From NCBI GenBank assembly GCA_946998295.1, contig CAMPYS010000009.1, positions 1-55,962 of the forward strand: a stretch of 55,962 nt of DNA. Reading direction: 5' to 3'. Positions within the stretch are counted from its first letter, which is position 1; every line of letters starts with the position of its first letter. This document shows, piece after piece, positions 7,883 through 17,300 of this stretch. This stretch comes from an uncultured Prevotella sp. (GTDB lineage Bacteria; Bacteroidota; Bacteroidia; Bacteroidales; Bacteroidaceae). The position numbers and the translations under genes were made by a program. The notes below the pieces were generated by a model. That model searched no databases and was not told the origin of the DNA. It saw only the letters and a program-made list of their open reading frames with translations.

Positions 7883-8485
7883 TTATTCTTCTGTAGCATT
7901 TTCCTCATTGCTTGATTGCATAGAGTTACGTGTTGCCTTTATAGAGCAAACTATAACTTCTTTAGGTGTAACAAGCTCTATACCTTCGTATGATAAGTCA
8001 CCAACTTTGATGCTTTTACCAATATGTAAATTTGTAACATCAATCTCTAAGACCTCTGGTATTTGTGGGTAAGGGGCTCTAACATTTATTTTACGAATAG
8101 TCTTATTCATACGTCCACCATCACGTATACCTTGAGCTAATCCTACATGCTTGATAGGCACTCCCATAACTATAGGTTTCTTTTCATTTACTTCATAGAA
8201 GTCAACATGAAGTACTGCGTCTGTAGTAGGATGGAATTGTATTTCCTTCATCACTGCCCAGTGCTTTTCTCCATCTATAATAAGTTCTACAATATATATA
8301 TGTGGAGTATAGATAAGATTCCTTAACTCAGATATTGAAGCACAGAATGGTAATGCAACAGGTTTTCCATTATCTGTTGCTTCTCCATATAGGTTACAAG
8401 GTACTAAACCCTCTTTACGTAGCTCTCTTGTTGCTTTTTTACCACACTCGTTACGTTTTTGTCCAGCAATTTCAATTTTTTTCAT
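7883..8485 (-). CDS. rplY: Ribosomal protein bL25 (Ctc/TL5 form)
   Basis: The protein binds 5S rRNA in the large subunit. At 200 residues it is the long two-domain Ctc/TL5 type. The N-terminal L25 domain begins KKIEIAGQKRNECGKKATRE, continues through LVPCNLYG and ends in a VLHVDFYEV stretch. The C-terminal beta domain includes VPIKHVGLAQGIRDGG and IGKSIKVGDL. The rplY-pth pair is a common bacterial order. It heads the operon ending in purN. Confidence 0.93.
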   Translation of the reverse strand: MKKIEIAGQKRNECGKKATRELRKEGLVPCNLYGEATDNGKPVALPFCASISELRNLIYTPHIYIVELIIDGEKHWAVMKEIQFHPTTDAVLHVDFYEVNEKKPIVMGVPIKHVGLAQGIRDGGRMNKTIRKINVRAPYPQIPEVLEIDVTNLHIGKSIKVGDLSYEGIELVTPKEVIVCSIKATRNSMQSSNEENATEE

Positions 8486-8550
8486 TTTCTTTGTGTTACT
8501 CTAAATTAATAATATTTTGTTAATTCGCCATCACACACTCAAGCCTTATC

Positions 8551-8590
8551 AAAATACACATATATTTATTAAAATACACATATATTTATT
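8551..8590. repeat. Perfect 20-base tandem duplication
   Basis: AAAATACACATATATTTATT occurs twice in direct succession at 8551-8570 and 8571-8590. It lies in the spacer between the divergent rplY and nusB genes, within the likely rplY leader, so slippage would alter the leader length. Confidence 0.9.
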
Positions 8591-8628
8591 ATAATAATAA
8601 AAAAGACTTGTAAATGCAAAAAGCTCTG

Positions 8629-8659
8629 CAAAGTTAGGTGTTTATAATGAAATATAAAA
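8629..8659 (-). promoter_or_regulatory. Probable promoter of rplY-pth-hslR-purN
   Basis: On the minus strand TAACTTTG (8629-8636) fits the -7 consensus, and TTTT 19 bases upstream (8656-8659) is a one-mismatch -33 box. The leader to rplY would be about 140 bases and includes the tandem repeat. Confidence 0.45.
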
Positions 8660-8694
8660 GTTTTAATAATAAAAAAAGAAAATATGAGCATTAA

Positions 8695-8726
8695 TTTGTA
8701 TAACAGCATAAAAATTTTTACATTTG
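8695..8726 (+). promoter_or_regulatory. Sigma-ABfr-type promoter for the nusB operon
   Basis: TTTG (8695-8698), 20 bases and TACATTTG (8719-8726) match the Bacteroidota consensus exactly, 43 bases before the nusB ATG. Confidence 0.75.
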
Positions 8727-8769
8727 CAAATCAAAATAGTGTCTAAAGGTTAAATATTCAATAATATAC

Positions 8770-9741
8770 ATGATTAATAGGGATTTAATACGAATCAAGA
8801 TAGTTCAATTAACCTATGCTTATTATCAAAATGGTGATAGAAATATTGATAAAGCAGAAAAAGAATTACTTTTTAGTCTTTCAAAAGCATACGAGCTTTA
8901 TAATTACCTCCTCTATTTAATTGTTGCTATAACTCAAGAAGAAAGAAAACGTATTGATATTCTTGCAAAAAGAGCCGAAAGAGAAGAAGCAGAAATGCCT
9001 TCACTACGAATAATTAACAATAAGTTTGCAATTCAATTAGAAGAGAATAAACAGTTAAATTTATATATAAATGACAAGAATTTGTCATGGGATACAGATA
9101 TCGAATTTATACAAAAATTATGTAACCAAATAGAACAAAGTAATATATACAAGCAATACTTAGAAAACGAAGAAGAATCTTATGATATAGATAGAGAGTT
9201 TTGGAGAAAAATATACAAGACTCTAATTCAAGATAATGAAGAGTTGTATGATATTTTAGAAGATAAAAGCCTTTATTGGAATGATGATAAATATATAGTA
9301 GATACATTCGTACTAAAGACAATAAAGCGTTTTAACTTTAATGCTAAGTCAGATCAAGAATTGTTACCTGAATTTAATAATGAAGATGAAAGGGAATTTG
9401 CAACAAAATTATTTCGTGCAACTATCTTGAATGCTGATACATATCAACAATATATGAGTGATACAAGTCTCAATTGGGATTTCTCACGATTAGCTTATAT
9501 GGATATTGTTATAATGCAAATTGCAATAGCAGAAATGCTAACATTTCCTAATATTCCATTGAATGTTACAATTAATGAATATATTGAATTAGCAAAAATG
9601 TACAGTACTCCACGCAGTGGGAGTTACGTAAATGGTATGCTTGATACAATAGCTCGCCAACTAATAGATAATAAGATTCTATGTAAACAAATAACAAATT
9701 TAAGCTCTAAGAATATTAAAGTACAAAATAATAAAAATTAA
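8770..9741 (+). CDS. nusB: Transcription antitermination factor NusB (long form)
   Basis: NusB binds boxA RNA with S10 and promotes antitermination in rRNA operons. This protein has 323 residues, more than twice the E. coli length. The extra N-terminal half begins NRDLIRIKIVQLTYAYYQNG, and the NusB fold is in the C-terminal 130 residues (LFRATILNADTYQQYM, then MDIVIMQIAIAEMLTFPNIP and INEYIELAKMYSTPRSGSYV). Long NusB proteins are usual in Bacteroidota. yajC follows 21 bases downstream. Confidence 0.9.
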   Translation: MINRDLIRIKIVQLTYAYYQNGDRNIDKAEKELLFSLSKAYELYNYLLYLIVAITQEERKRIDILAKRAEREEAEMPSLRIINNKFAIQLEENKQLNLYINDKNLSWDTDIEFIQKLCNQIEQSNIYKQYLENEEESYDIDREFWRKIYKTLIQDNEELYDILEDKSLYWNDDKYIVDTFVLKTIKRFNFNAKSDQELLPEFNNEDEREFATKLFRATILNADTYQQYMSDTSLNWDFSRLAYMDIVIMQIAIAEMLTFPNIPLNVTINEYIELAKMYSTPRSGSYVNGMLDTIARQLIDNKILCKQITNLSSKNIKVQNNKN

Positions 9742-9762
9742 ACAATAATAGAATATAAAACT

Positions 9763-10092
9763 ATGAATACAACATTTGTTTTAACTGCTGTAGGTAATCA
9801 AGGAGGAGGGTCTTTTTCATTGATAATTATGATGGTAGCAATTTTTGCTATAATGTGGTTATTCATGATACGTCCTCAACAAAAGAAACAAAAGCAAATT
9901 AGAAATTTTCAAAATGCATTAAAAGAAGGAGATAAGGTTGTTACAGGTGGAGGTATATTTGGAACTGTAAAACATGTTGATTTTGAAAAAAACAGCATTG
10001 ATATCGAAATTGCTAAAAATGTAGTTGTTACAATTTCTAAAAATTATGTGTTTGCAAATGCTTCTGATATGCAAGCAACATCTAAAAAATAG
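9763..10092 (+). CDS. yajC: Sec translocase accessory subunit YajC
   Basis: A 109-residue protein with one membrane segment (about 18-36, LIIMMVAIFAIMWLFMI) directly followed by the family hallmark RPQQKKQKQ. The cytoplasmic tail contains LKEGDKVVTGGGIFGTV. YajC associates with SecDF at the inner membrane. It sits between nusB and the YbbR-domain gene. Confidence 0.95.
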   Translation: MNTTFVLTAVGNQGGGSFSLIIMMVAIFAIMWLFMIRPQQKKQKQIRNFQNALKEGDKVVTGGGIFGTVKHVDFEKNSIDIEIAKNVVVTISKNYVFANASDMQATSKK

Positions 10093-10145
10093 AGTATAAA
10101 TAGAATAGGGTCAATAATATAAAATGTAGTAACTATTAAATTCCA

Positions 10146-11153
10146 ATGTTGAGTTATTTACTACAAATATTAAAATTTATCAGAAACTTTGCGTTAAAAA
10201 TATTCAACAAAGAGTTTCTGTTTTTTTTATTTTTTCTTATTCTAAGTGGACTATTATGGCTTACAAACACTTTAGATGATTACTATGAGTATGAATTTCC
10301 GATAAATATTCGTCTTGCAGGAATTCCTAAAAATGTAGTGATAATAGGTGAGCCTGATTCTATTGTAAAAGTTACTTTACATGATAAAGGCTATGTTATA
10401 GCCAACTATATTTTTCGTAAACAAATACGTCCTTTGTATTTTGATTTTGAAGCAAATATAAATAACAGTAATACAGGTGAGATACAAACATCAGATATAC
10501 AACATTTGTTATCCCAACAGTTGTATTCAAGCACAAAAATAGTTTCAATCAAAGCACAAAGACTCAAATTTTCTTATAACTATGGCTTAAGTAAAAAAGT
10601 TCCAATAAAATTTTATGGTGCAATAACTCCAAGTAAAGGATACTTTTTAAAGAAAATCAAATTTTCGCCTGACAGCGTTCTTGTATATGCTACAAAAAAT
10701 ATCCTTGATAGCATTAAATATGTCCCAACTAAACGCATACTTTTATCCAACATTTCAGAACAAAAGAGTTATAAAGTAGCTATAGCTAATATATATAATA
10801 CAAAAATAGTACCTAACAATGTCAGATTACAACTATTTACGGATATATTAACAGAAGAAGTAGTAAAAGTTCCGATAGAACCGATTAATGTGCCAAATGA
10901 TAAAGTATTACGTATTTTTCCAAATATAATTAAGGTAAAATTTGTTGTAGGTTCTAAAGATGTAAAAAGGATGTCCAAGAACAATGAAACCCAAGAGCTT
11001 TTACCTATAGGATTTAGAGTAGTAGTAGATTATAAGGATATAGAACGAATAAAGCGAGATAAATGTAAAGTATCAATAAAGAATCTACCAGCTATTGTAA
11101 AAAATGCGCAGCCAATACCCCAAATGGTAGACTATCTTATAGAACAAAAATAA
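10146..11153 (+). CDS. YbbR-domain membrane protein (CdaR-like)
   Basis: The 335-residue product has a membrane segment at about 22-40 (EFLFFLFFLILSGLLWLTN). Extracytoplasmic YbbR-type repeats follow, each with a V-P-I-x-x-x-x-x-G pattern, for example KKVPIKFYGAITPSKGYFL and EVVKVPIEPINVP. In Firmicutes, YbbR/CdaR regulates the di-adenylate cyclase CdaA; a similar role in Bacteroidota is plausible but unproven. It sits between yajC and coaE in a tight same-strand run. Confidence 0.8.
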   Translation: MLSYLLQILKFIRNFALKIFNKEFLFFLFFLILSGLLWLTNTLDDYYEYEFPINIRLAGIPKNVVIIGEPDSIVKVTLHDKGYVIANYIFRKQIRPLYFDFEANINNSNTGEIQTSDIQHLLSQQLYSSTKIVSIKAQRLKFSYNYGLSKKVPIKFYGAITPSKGYFLKKIKFSPDSVLVYATKNILDSIKYVPTKRILLSNISEQKSYKVAIANIYNTKIVPNNVRLQLFTDILTEEVVKVPIEPINVPNDKVLRIFPNIIKVKFVVGSKDVKRMSKNNETQELLPIGFRVVVDYKDIERIKRDKCKVSIKNLPAIVKNAQPIPQMVDYLIEQK

Positions 11154-11176
11154 ACTTTATATTTTTTAGCAAAAGT

Positions 11177-11740
11177 ATGATAGTAGCAATAACAGGAGGT
11201 ATAGGAAGTGGAAAATCATTTGTTTCAAATCGTCTAATAAAATTTGGAATAAAAGTTTATGATAGCGATTCAGCTGCTAAACGTTTATTGAGAACCTCTA
11301 CAGAGTTGCAACATGCAGTATCAGCTCTAATAGGTAAAGATATTATTAAAAATGGTATTCTTCAAAAACAGCTATTATCAGAATATTTACTTTTAAATAA
11401 AACTAATGCAAATAAACTTAACAATATCATACATCCTGCAGTAGCAAACGATTTTGAACAATCCGATTATAAATGGATAGAAACAGCTATTTTGTTTAGT
11501 TCTGGTTTTATAAATAGGATACATATAGATAAAGTTGTTTGTGTTACTGCTCCCAAAAATCTTAGGATAGAGCGAATAATGAATAGAAATAGTGTAAATA
11601 AGGAGACAGCATTAAAGTGGATTAATAGTCAAATGTCTCAAAATGATATTATTTCAAAAAGCGATTTTATAATCATAAATGATAGTATGCATGAGTTAGA
11701 TAGCCAAATAATTACTTTGCTAAAAACATTATCATCATAA
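11177..11740 (+). CDS. coaE: Dephospho-CoA kinase
   Basis: It performs the last step of coenzyme A synthesis, phosphorylating the 3'-hydroxyl of dephospho-CoA. The 187 residues begin with the P-loop GGIGSGKS (7-14). YDSDSAAK, then NIIHPAVANDF and finally VVCVTAPKNLRIERIMNRN, where the substrate and lid residues lie, follow. It is 23 bases after the YbbR gene. Confidence 0.93.
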   Translation: MIVAITGGIGSGKSFVSNRLIKFGIKVYDSDSAAKRLLRTSTELQHAVSALIGKDIIKNGILQKQLLSEYLLLNKTNANKLNNIIHPAVANDFEQSDYKWIETAILFSSGFINRIHIDKVVCVTAPKNLRIERIMNRNSVNKETALKWINSQMSQNDIISKSDFIIINDSMHELDSQIITLLKTLSS

Positions 11741-11816
11741 AGCCAATAAATTGTAAAATAAAAAAGTTATATAATTTAATAAACAAAGAAGTATAATAAA
11801 AAAATAAAGAAAAAAA

Positions 11817-12254
11817 ATGAAAACAGTAATAATTTCAATTTCAGGTAAACCTGGTCTTTATAAACTACTCAAACAAGTAAAAACAAACCTAATAGTAGAA
11901 ACCATTGATGGCTCAAATAAACGTTTACCTGTATTTCCAACAGAAAGAGTAACAAGTCTCTCTGATATAACTATGTACACAGATACAGAGGATATACCTT
12001 TAGCTAAAGTCCTTGACTCTGTATGCAAGAAAGAAAATGCTAAAGCAACATCTTTAAACTGGAAAAAAGCTTCAAATGAAGAACTATTTAATTATTTTTC
12101 AGAAGTTCTTCCTAATTTTGATCGTAACCGTGTAAGAAGTAGCGACATAAAGAAACTTTTACAATGGTATGATATTTTAATAAAAGCTGGTATTTCTGAA
12201 TTTGAAAAAACTTTAATACCTAAAAAAGAAGATGAAACCTCAGATAATGCTTAA
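11817..12254 (+). CDS. DUF5606 family protein
   Basis: A soluble 145-residue protein without a signal peptide. It begins TVIISISGKPGLYKLLKQ, continues with RLPVFPTERVTSLSDITMYT, and has a C-terminal LPNFDRNRVRSSDIKKLLQW stretch. The pattern fits the Bacteroidota family DUF5606, whose function is unknown. It follows coaE by 76 bases and probably belongs to the same transcript. The C-terminus is acidic. Confidence 0.75.
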   Translation: MKTVIISISGKPGLYKLLKQVKTNLIVETIDGSNKRLPVFPTERVTSLSDITMYTDTEDIPLAKVLDSVCKKENAKATSLNWKKASNEELFNYFSEVLPNFDRNRVRSSDIKKLLQWYDILIKAGISEFEKTLIPKKEDETSDNA

Positions 12255-12305
12255 AACGTGTAAGTTTATACACATATAAAATATTACCATATTTTAGTAT
12301 CATAG

Positions 12306-12350
12306 CTCCATAACATGTACAAAATAAAGCAGTACATTTAAGTTATGGAG
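12306..12350 (+). promoter_or_regulatory. Two-stem hairpin before the membrane glycosyltransferase gene
   Basis: CTCCATAAC (12306-12314) pairs with GTTATGGAG (12342-12350), and inside it ATGTAC (12315-12320) pairs with GTACAT (12332-12337). This gives 15 base pairs with a 4-base bulge. The structure ends 16 bases before the next ATG. Only a weak T-rich stretch follows, so it may be a weak terminator for the nusB operon or a leader structure. Confidence 0.5.
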
Positions 12351-12366
12351 TAACTATTTTATAAAT

Positions 12367-13602
12367 ATGATAAAACTACCTTATTTTTTAATACTATTAT
12401 TTATACTTTCTCAAATAATTATACTTGCTATATTTGGTTATACACCATATCCTGACAGTGAAGGTTATATAGCTCTTGCCCACGATTGTTTGAAGTATGG
12501 TGATTTATATCCTAATAAGTATAAGCTGCATGATTTAGCATTTATATGGAATATTGGTGCAATAGATATGGTGATATTTAGTTTACGCTTATTTAAGTCT
12601 GTCCTTCCATTACTTATACTCTATTCCATAATAAAAGGTCTAACAGCATTTTTAGTTTATCAAATAGCAAATAAATTATTTAATTATCGTGTAGCTCTTT
12701 TATCATTAATACTTTATGTGATTTATCCTGCAAATTATGGAGAGGCAACCTCTCTACAAAGCGAAGTACCAAATATTTTTTTATCCATTTTAGGTTTATG
12801 GTTAATCATTTGTAAAGATAAAAATATTTTAGGAGGAGGTATTATAGGTATAGCCAATTGGTTTAGACCTATAGGAATAGTTTTTTTAATATCAATTTTA
12901 ATTTACAAATATAGAAAAATATTATCTGTTTTACTTGGATATATTATAGTAGTTTGTATAATAGGGTCAGCAAGTTATTATAGAACAGGTCACTTTATTT
13001 ATCAAGCAGAAACAGGCTGGATGGCTCTTCTGCAATATAGTGTGGATAATACAAAAACTATTACGGATGATAAATTACCGATAATAAATAATTTAAAAAC
13101 AAATGTCGCAGATAAAGATAAAATTTGGAGACAGAGGTTTTTCTATTGGTTATCAGAACATTCTATAGATTATGTAAGCCAGATTCCATATAAAATGCTT
13201 AAGATGTTTGTATCTGATAATGTAAATATGTGCGCATTTGTACCAAATAAAGAAAAAAAAGATGATATGTATATAGAGATAAATATGCGCAGTATCATAC
13301 ATAACTTTCCTAACTATTCTCCTGTACAGATATTGACGATTATCAATTTACTCTATTATTATTTTCTACTTATCATATTTATAATAAGTTGTTTTAATAT
13401 AAAAAAATGGAAAGATAAAGTATTTGGTAATAGACTATTATTATCACTAATATTTATTTATACACTAATGATAATTACAGTAGGGCACGGCGAAGCACGT
13501 TTTCATCACCAAATTATGCCATATATTATCATTGTAGATGGAGCAATGTTACTATCTATCGTTTCACGTTATAAAAAACTTTCATTTCACTTTTTGCAAT
13601 AA
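12367..13602 (+). CDS. Multi-pass membrane glycosyltransferase (GT39/PMT-like)
   Basis: A very hydrophobic 411-residue protein with about ten membrane segments. Its first loop carries PDSEGYIALAHDCLKYG and a later one LQSEVPNIFLSILG; acidic residues at these places are typical of GT-C enzymes that use polyprenyl-phosphate sugars. A loop at about residues 213-288 separates the last membrane helices. It would act at the periplasmic face of the inner membrane. The acceptor cannot be told from sequence. It lies between the nusB operon and ruvA. Confidence 0.65.
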   Translation: MIKLPYFLILLFILSQIIILAIFGYTPYPDSEGYIALAHDCLKYGDLYPNKYKLHDLAFIWNIGAIDMVIFSLRLFKSVLPLLILYSIIKGLTAFLVYQIANKLFNYRVALLSLILYVIYPANYGEATSLQSEVPNIFLSILGLWLIICKDKNILGGGIIGIANWFRPIGIVFLISILIYKYRKILSVLLGYIIVVCIIGSASYYRTGHFIYQAETGWMALLQYSVDNTKTITDDKLPIINNLKTNVADKDKIWRQRFFYWLSEHSIDYVSQIPYKMLKMFVSDNVNMCAFVPNKEKKDDMYIEINMRSIIHNFPNYSPVQILTIINLLYYYFLLIIFIISCFNIKKWKDKVFGNRLLLSLIFIYTLMIITVGHGEARFHHQIMPYIIIVDGAMLLSIVSRYKKLSFHFLQ

Positions 13603-13710
13603 ATTACAGTATCAAAACGTTTAATAAAAGTATATACAAAATATATATTATAGCAGCATATAAGTAGGTGTAATAAATATTATGCACTATAATTTTTATA
13701 ATAATAAAAT

Positions 13711-14331
13711 ATGATAGAATACTTAAAAGGAGAGCTTACAGAACTTACCCCAACTTTTGCTGTTGTTGAAGTAAACGGAGTAGGTTATGGGCTAAATATC
13801 TCTTTAACAACCTATACGGCTATTCAGGGAAGAAGTAATGTAAAGTTATATATCCATGAAGCATTAGTTACAGGTGGACGTGATGACAGTTTTACGCTAT
13901 ATGCTTTTTTCAGTAAGCAAGAACGCAGTCTTTATCGACTATTAAATACTGTTTCAGGTGTAGGTAATAATACTGCAAGAATGATACTTTCAACATTTAG
14001 TCCTGTAGAATTATGTAATGTCATATCCTGTGGAGATGAAAGATTATTAAAGTCTGTAAAGGGGATAGGCTTAAAGACAGCACAAAGAATTATTATCGAT
14101 TTAAAAGATAAGATTGTACAATCTGGAATAGCTGAACAACTCAATGTAGAAAATTCTTCATCTGAAGGAATTTTAGTTAGCAATGAAATTAAGAATGAAG
14201 CAGTTGGAGCTTTAACCATGTTAGGTTTTTCCCCTGCCCCATCATCTAAAATAGTTATAGATATTTTACGAGAGTCCCCAGATTTAGCAGTGGAAGAAGT
14301 TGTAAAACAAGCTTTAAAGCTAATAAAGTAA
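13711..14331 (+). CDS. ruvA: Holliday junction branch migration protein RuvA
   Basis: RuvA tetramers bind four-way junctions and load RuvB. The 206-residue protein has the usual three parts: an OB-fold N-terminus (MIEYLKGELTELTPTFAVVE), two helix-hairpin-helix motifs (VSGVGNNTARMILS and VKGIGLKTAQRIIIDLKDK), and a C-terminal helical domain (EAVGALTMLGF) that contacts RuvB. It ends 16 bases before sprA, an order I recall from other Bacteroidota. Confidence 0.95.
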   Translation: MIEYLKGELTELTPTFAVVEVNGVGYGLNISLTTYTAIQGRSNVKLYIHEALVTGGRDDSFTLYAFFSKQERSLYRLLNTVSGVGNNTARMILSTFSPVELCNVISCGDERLLKSVKGIGLKTAQRIIIDLKDKIVQSGIAEQLNVENSSSEGILVSNEIKNEAVGALTMLGFSPAPSSKIVIDILRESPDLAVEEVVKQALKLIK

Positions 14332-14347
14332 TAATTTTTCTATTTAG

Positions 14348-17300
14348 ATGAAGTGGTATAGCCGAATTATAGCTTTTATCACCTTATTTATATTTATAGG
14401 GTTAGTGAGTTGGGAATCATTTGCGAAGTCTATTGCCTTCGTAAATGACTCTCCAATTGTATCTCTTACTAATCAGAAAGATACATTACCTACAGTAAAA
14501 AAACAAATAAAATCTCAAGATATAATAATAGATTCTGACACTATACCCGACTCTTTGGCTCATTCACGATGGAAAGTTAAGCGTACAAGTCAAAAAGATT
14601 ATACAGATTTAAATGGAAAATCAACAGATTTACATAATCCTGACAATTTAAAGCAAACTGTTGAGTACAATGATAGCCTTAATGTATACATTATAGGGAC
14701 TAAATTAGGGAACAAATACATAGGTACACCTATAATGATGACTCCTAAGGAATATAGTATATGGAGTGAGAAAAAAAGTTTTGCTGATTATTATCGTTTA
14801 AAAAACAAGGAATTATTAGAACGCAAAGGGAAAGAAAAATTTGATTTTACTAATATGCATTTTGCCTTAGGTCCAGCAGAAAAAATATTTGGACCGGGAG
14901 GAGTTAGTATACGCACACAGGGAACAGCAGAAATAAAATTTGGTGCAACAAAAAAACGGATAGACAATCCATCGTTCCCTATACGTAACCGCAATACAAC
15001 AACAATGAATTTTGACGAAAAGATAAACTTGCATGTTAACGGTAAAGTTGGTGATAAAGTAAATATGAACCTAAATTATAATACCGATGCTACCTTTGAT
15101 TTTGATGCTCAAAATTTTAAACTTAAATACGAAGGAAAAGAAGATGAAATAATAAAATTAGTTGAGGCTGGTAACGTGTCCTTCCCTACTAATAACTCTT
15201 TGATACATGGAGCCTCATCTTTATTTGGTTTGCGTACAGACATGCAATTTGGTAAATTGTCTTTACAAACAGTATTCTCACAAAAGAAATCTACAACAAA
15301 ATCTGTAACATCAAAAGGTGGAAAACAGGTAACACCTTTTGAGTTTTCGGCATCAAATTACGAAGAAAATAGACACTTCTTCTTATCTCATTATTTTCGT
15401 AATCATTATGATGAAGCAATGAAGTCCCTACCAAATATCACAACTGGTATAACTATTAATCGTGTTGAAATATGGGTAACAAATAAGACAGCTACAACAT
15501 CTAACACAAGAGCAATAATAGCTTTAAGCGATTTAGGTGAAAATAAACAAATAAGTAGACCTGATTTATGGGGACATGGCAACGGTGTTGTCCCAAACAA
15601 TAATGCTAACAGCGAATATGAAACTTTAACCCAAAATAATGCAGATGCTCGGAATATAGACAAAGCCTCAACAATACTTGATGGTATAGGACTATTAGGT
15701 GGCGTAGATTATGAAAAACTATCAGCAGCTAGGCTACTTAATTCTTCAGAATATTCAATTAACAATTCGTTAGGTTATATAAGTCTGCGTTCAGGCATAC
15801 AAAGCGATCAAGTCATAGCAATTTCCTATGAATATACTTATAATGGTAAAACATATCAAGTAGGAGAATTTGCCAGTGACCATCCTAATATAAAAGAAGC
15901 ACTATATGTAAAATCATTAAAAAATACTAATAATAGCCCACGACAACCAAACTGGGATTTAATGATGAAAAACGTTTATTACTTAGCCTCTAATATAGAG
16001 AGAGATAAGTTTCGTTTAGATATTAAATACCAAAGTGATACAACAGGAGTATATCTTTCTTATATACCTGAGCCACAAGTAAAAAATCAACAATTAATTA
16101 GATTATTAGGAGCAGATAGATTAGATAATAACAATAAACCGCATCCTAATGGATATTTTGATTTTGTAGAGGGATACACTGTTAATAATGGACGAATTTT
16201 TCTACCTGCAGTAGAACCTTTTGGCAGTCATCTATATAAGTGCCTATTATCCAAAGGAGTAAGTAGTGATATAGCAAAAAAATATCTTTTCACAGAGTTA
16301 TACGATTCTACTAAAACTGTTGCCAAGCAAATAGCTGAAAAAGACAAATATAATCTTGTTGGTCAATGGTGTGGAACTTCAGCAAATGTTATTTCGCTTG
16401 ATGCGTATAATGTTCCTCAAGGTTCTGTCGTTGTAACTGCTGGTGGGGTAAAGCTCACAGAAGGAAGCGATTATAGTGTTGATTATAGTGCAGGCGAAGT
16501 AACAATTCTTAATCAAAGCATAATAGATGCAGGTACAAACGTTAATGTATCATTAGAAAGTCAAAGTGATTATAGTCAAGAGCGTAAAACTATGATGGGA
16601 CTAAACTGGCAATATAATTTTTCTAAAAACTTTATTCTTGGAGGTACTTTTATGCACTTGTCTGAACAAGCTCTAACGACAAAAGTTAATATTGGTACAG
16701 AACCGTTAATGAATACGCTATGGGGACTTAATTTAAGTTGGAAGAAAGAAAGTCAGTTATTAACCAATATATTAGATAAACTACCTTTTCTTCATCTAAC
16801 TCAACCGTCCCATATATCTTTCACTGCTGAATTTGCCCATTTAATAGCAGGACAAAGTAATGACACGCAAGACCATGCTTCGTATTTGGATGATTTTGAA
16901 AATACTAAAAGTACAATAGATGTTAGTCAACCAACAAGCTGGACTATTTCGAGTGTTCCAACAGACTTTCCTGAATCATCAGATAAGACTACATTACGTA
17001 GCGGATTTAATCGAAGTCTATTAGCGTGGTATACTATAGATCCGTTGTTTACACGTATGAGTAGTACGCTAACACCAGCACATATAAAAAGCGATCTTAA
17101 ACAGCTCTCAAATCATTATGTACGCGAAGTATATGTACAAGAGCTTTTCCCTAATAGAAACCAAAGTAGCTATAGTGGAACTACAGCTACAATACCAGTA
17201 TTAAATCTTGCATTTTATCCAACTGAACGTGGACCATATAACTTCAATACGTCAATAAATAGTAATGGTAGGCTTACCAATCCACGTAGTAAATGGGGAG

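Noticed and set aside
13932..14219. 95-codon minus-strand frame inside ruvA, and similar long frames opposite sprA and tsf
   Set aside because: They lie entirely opposite well-supported genes and encode no recognisable protein.
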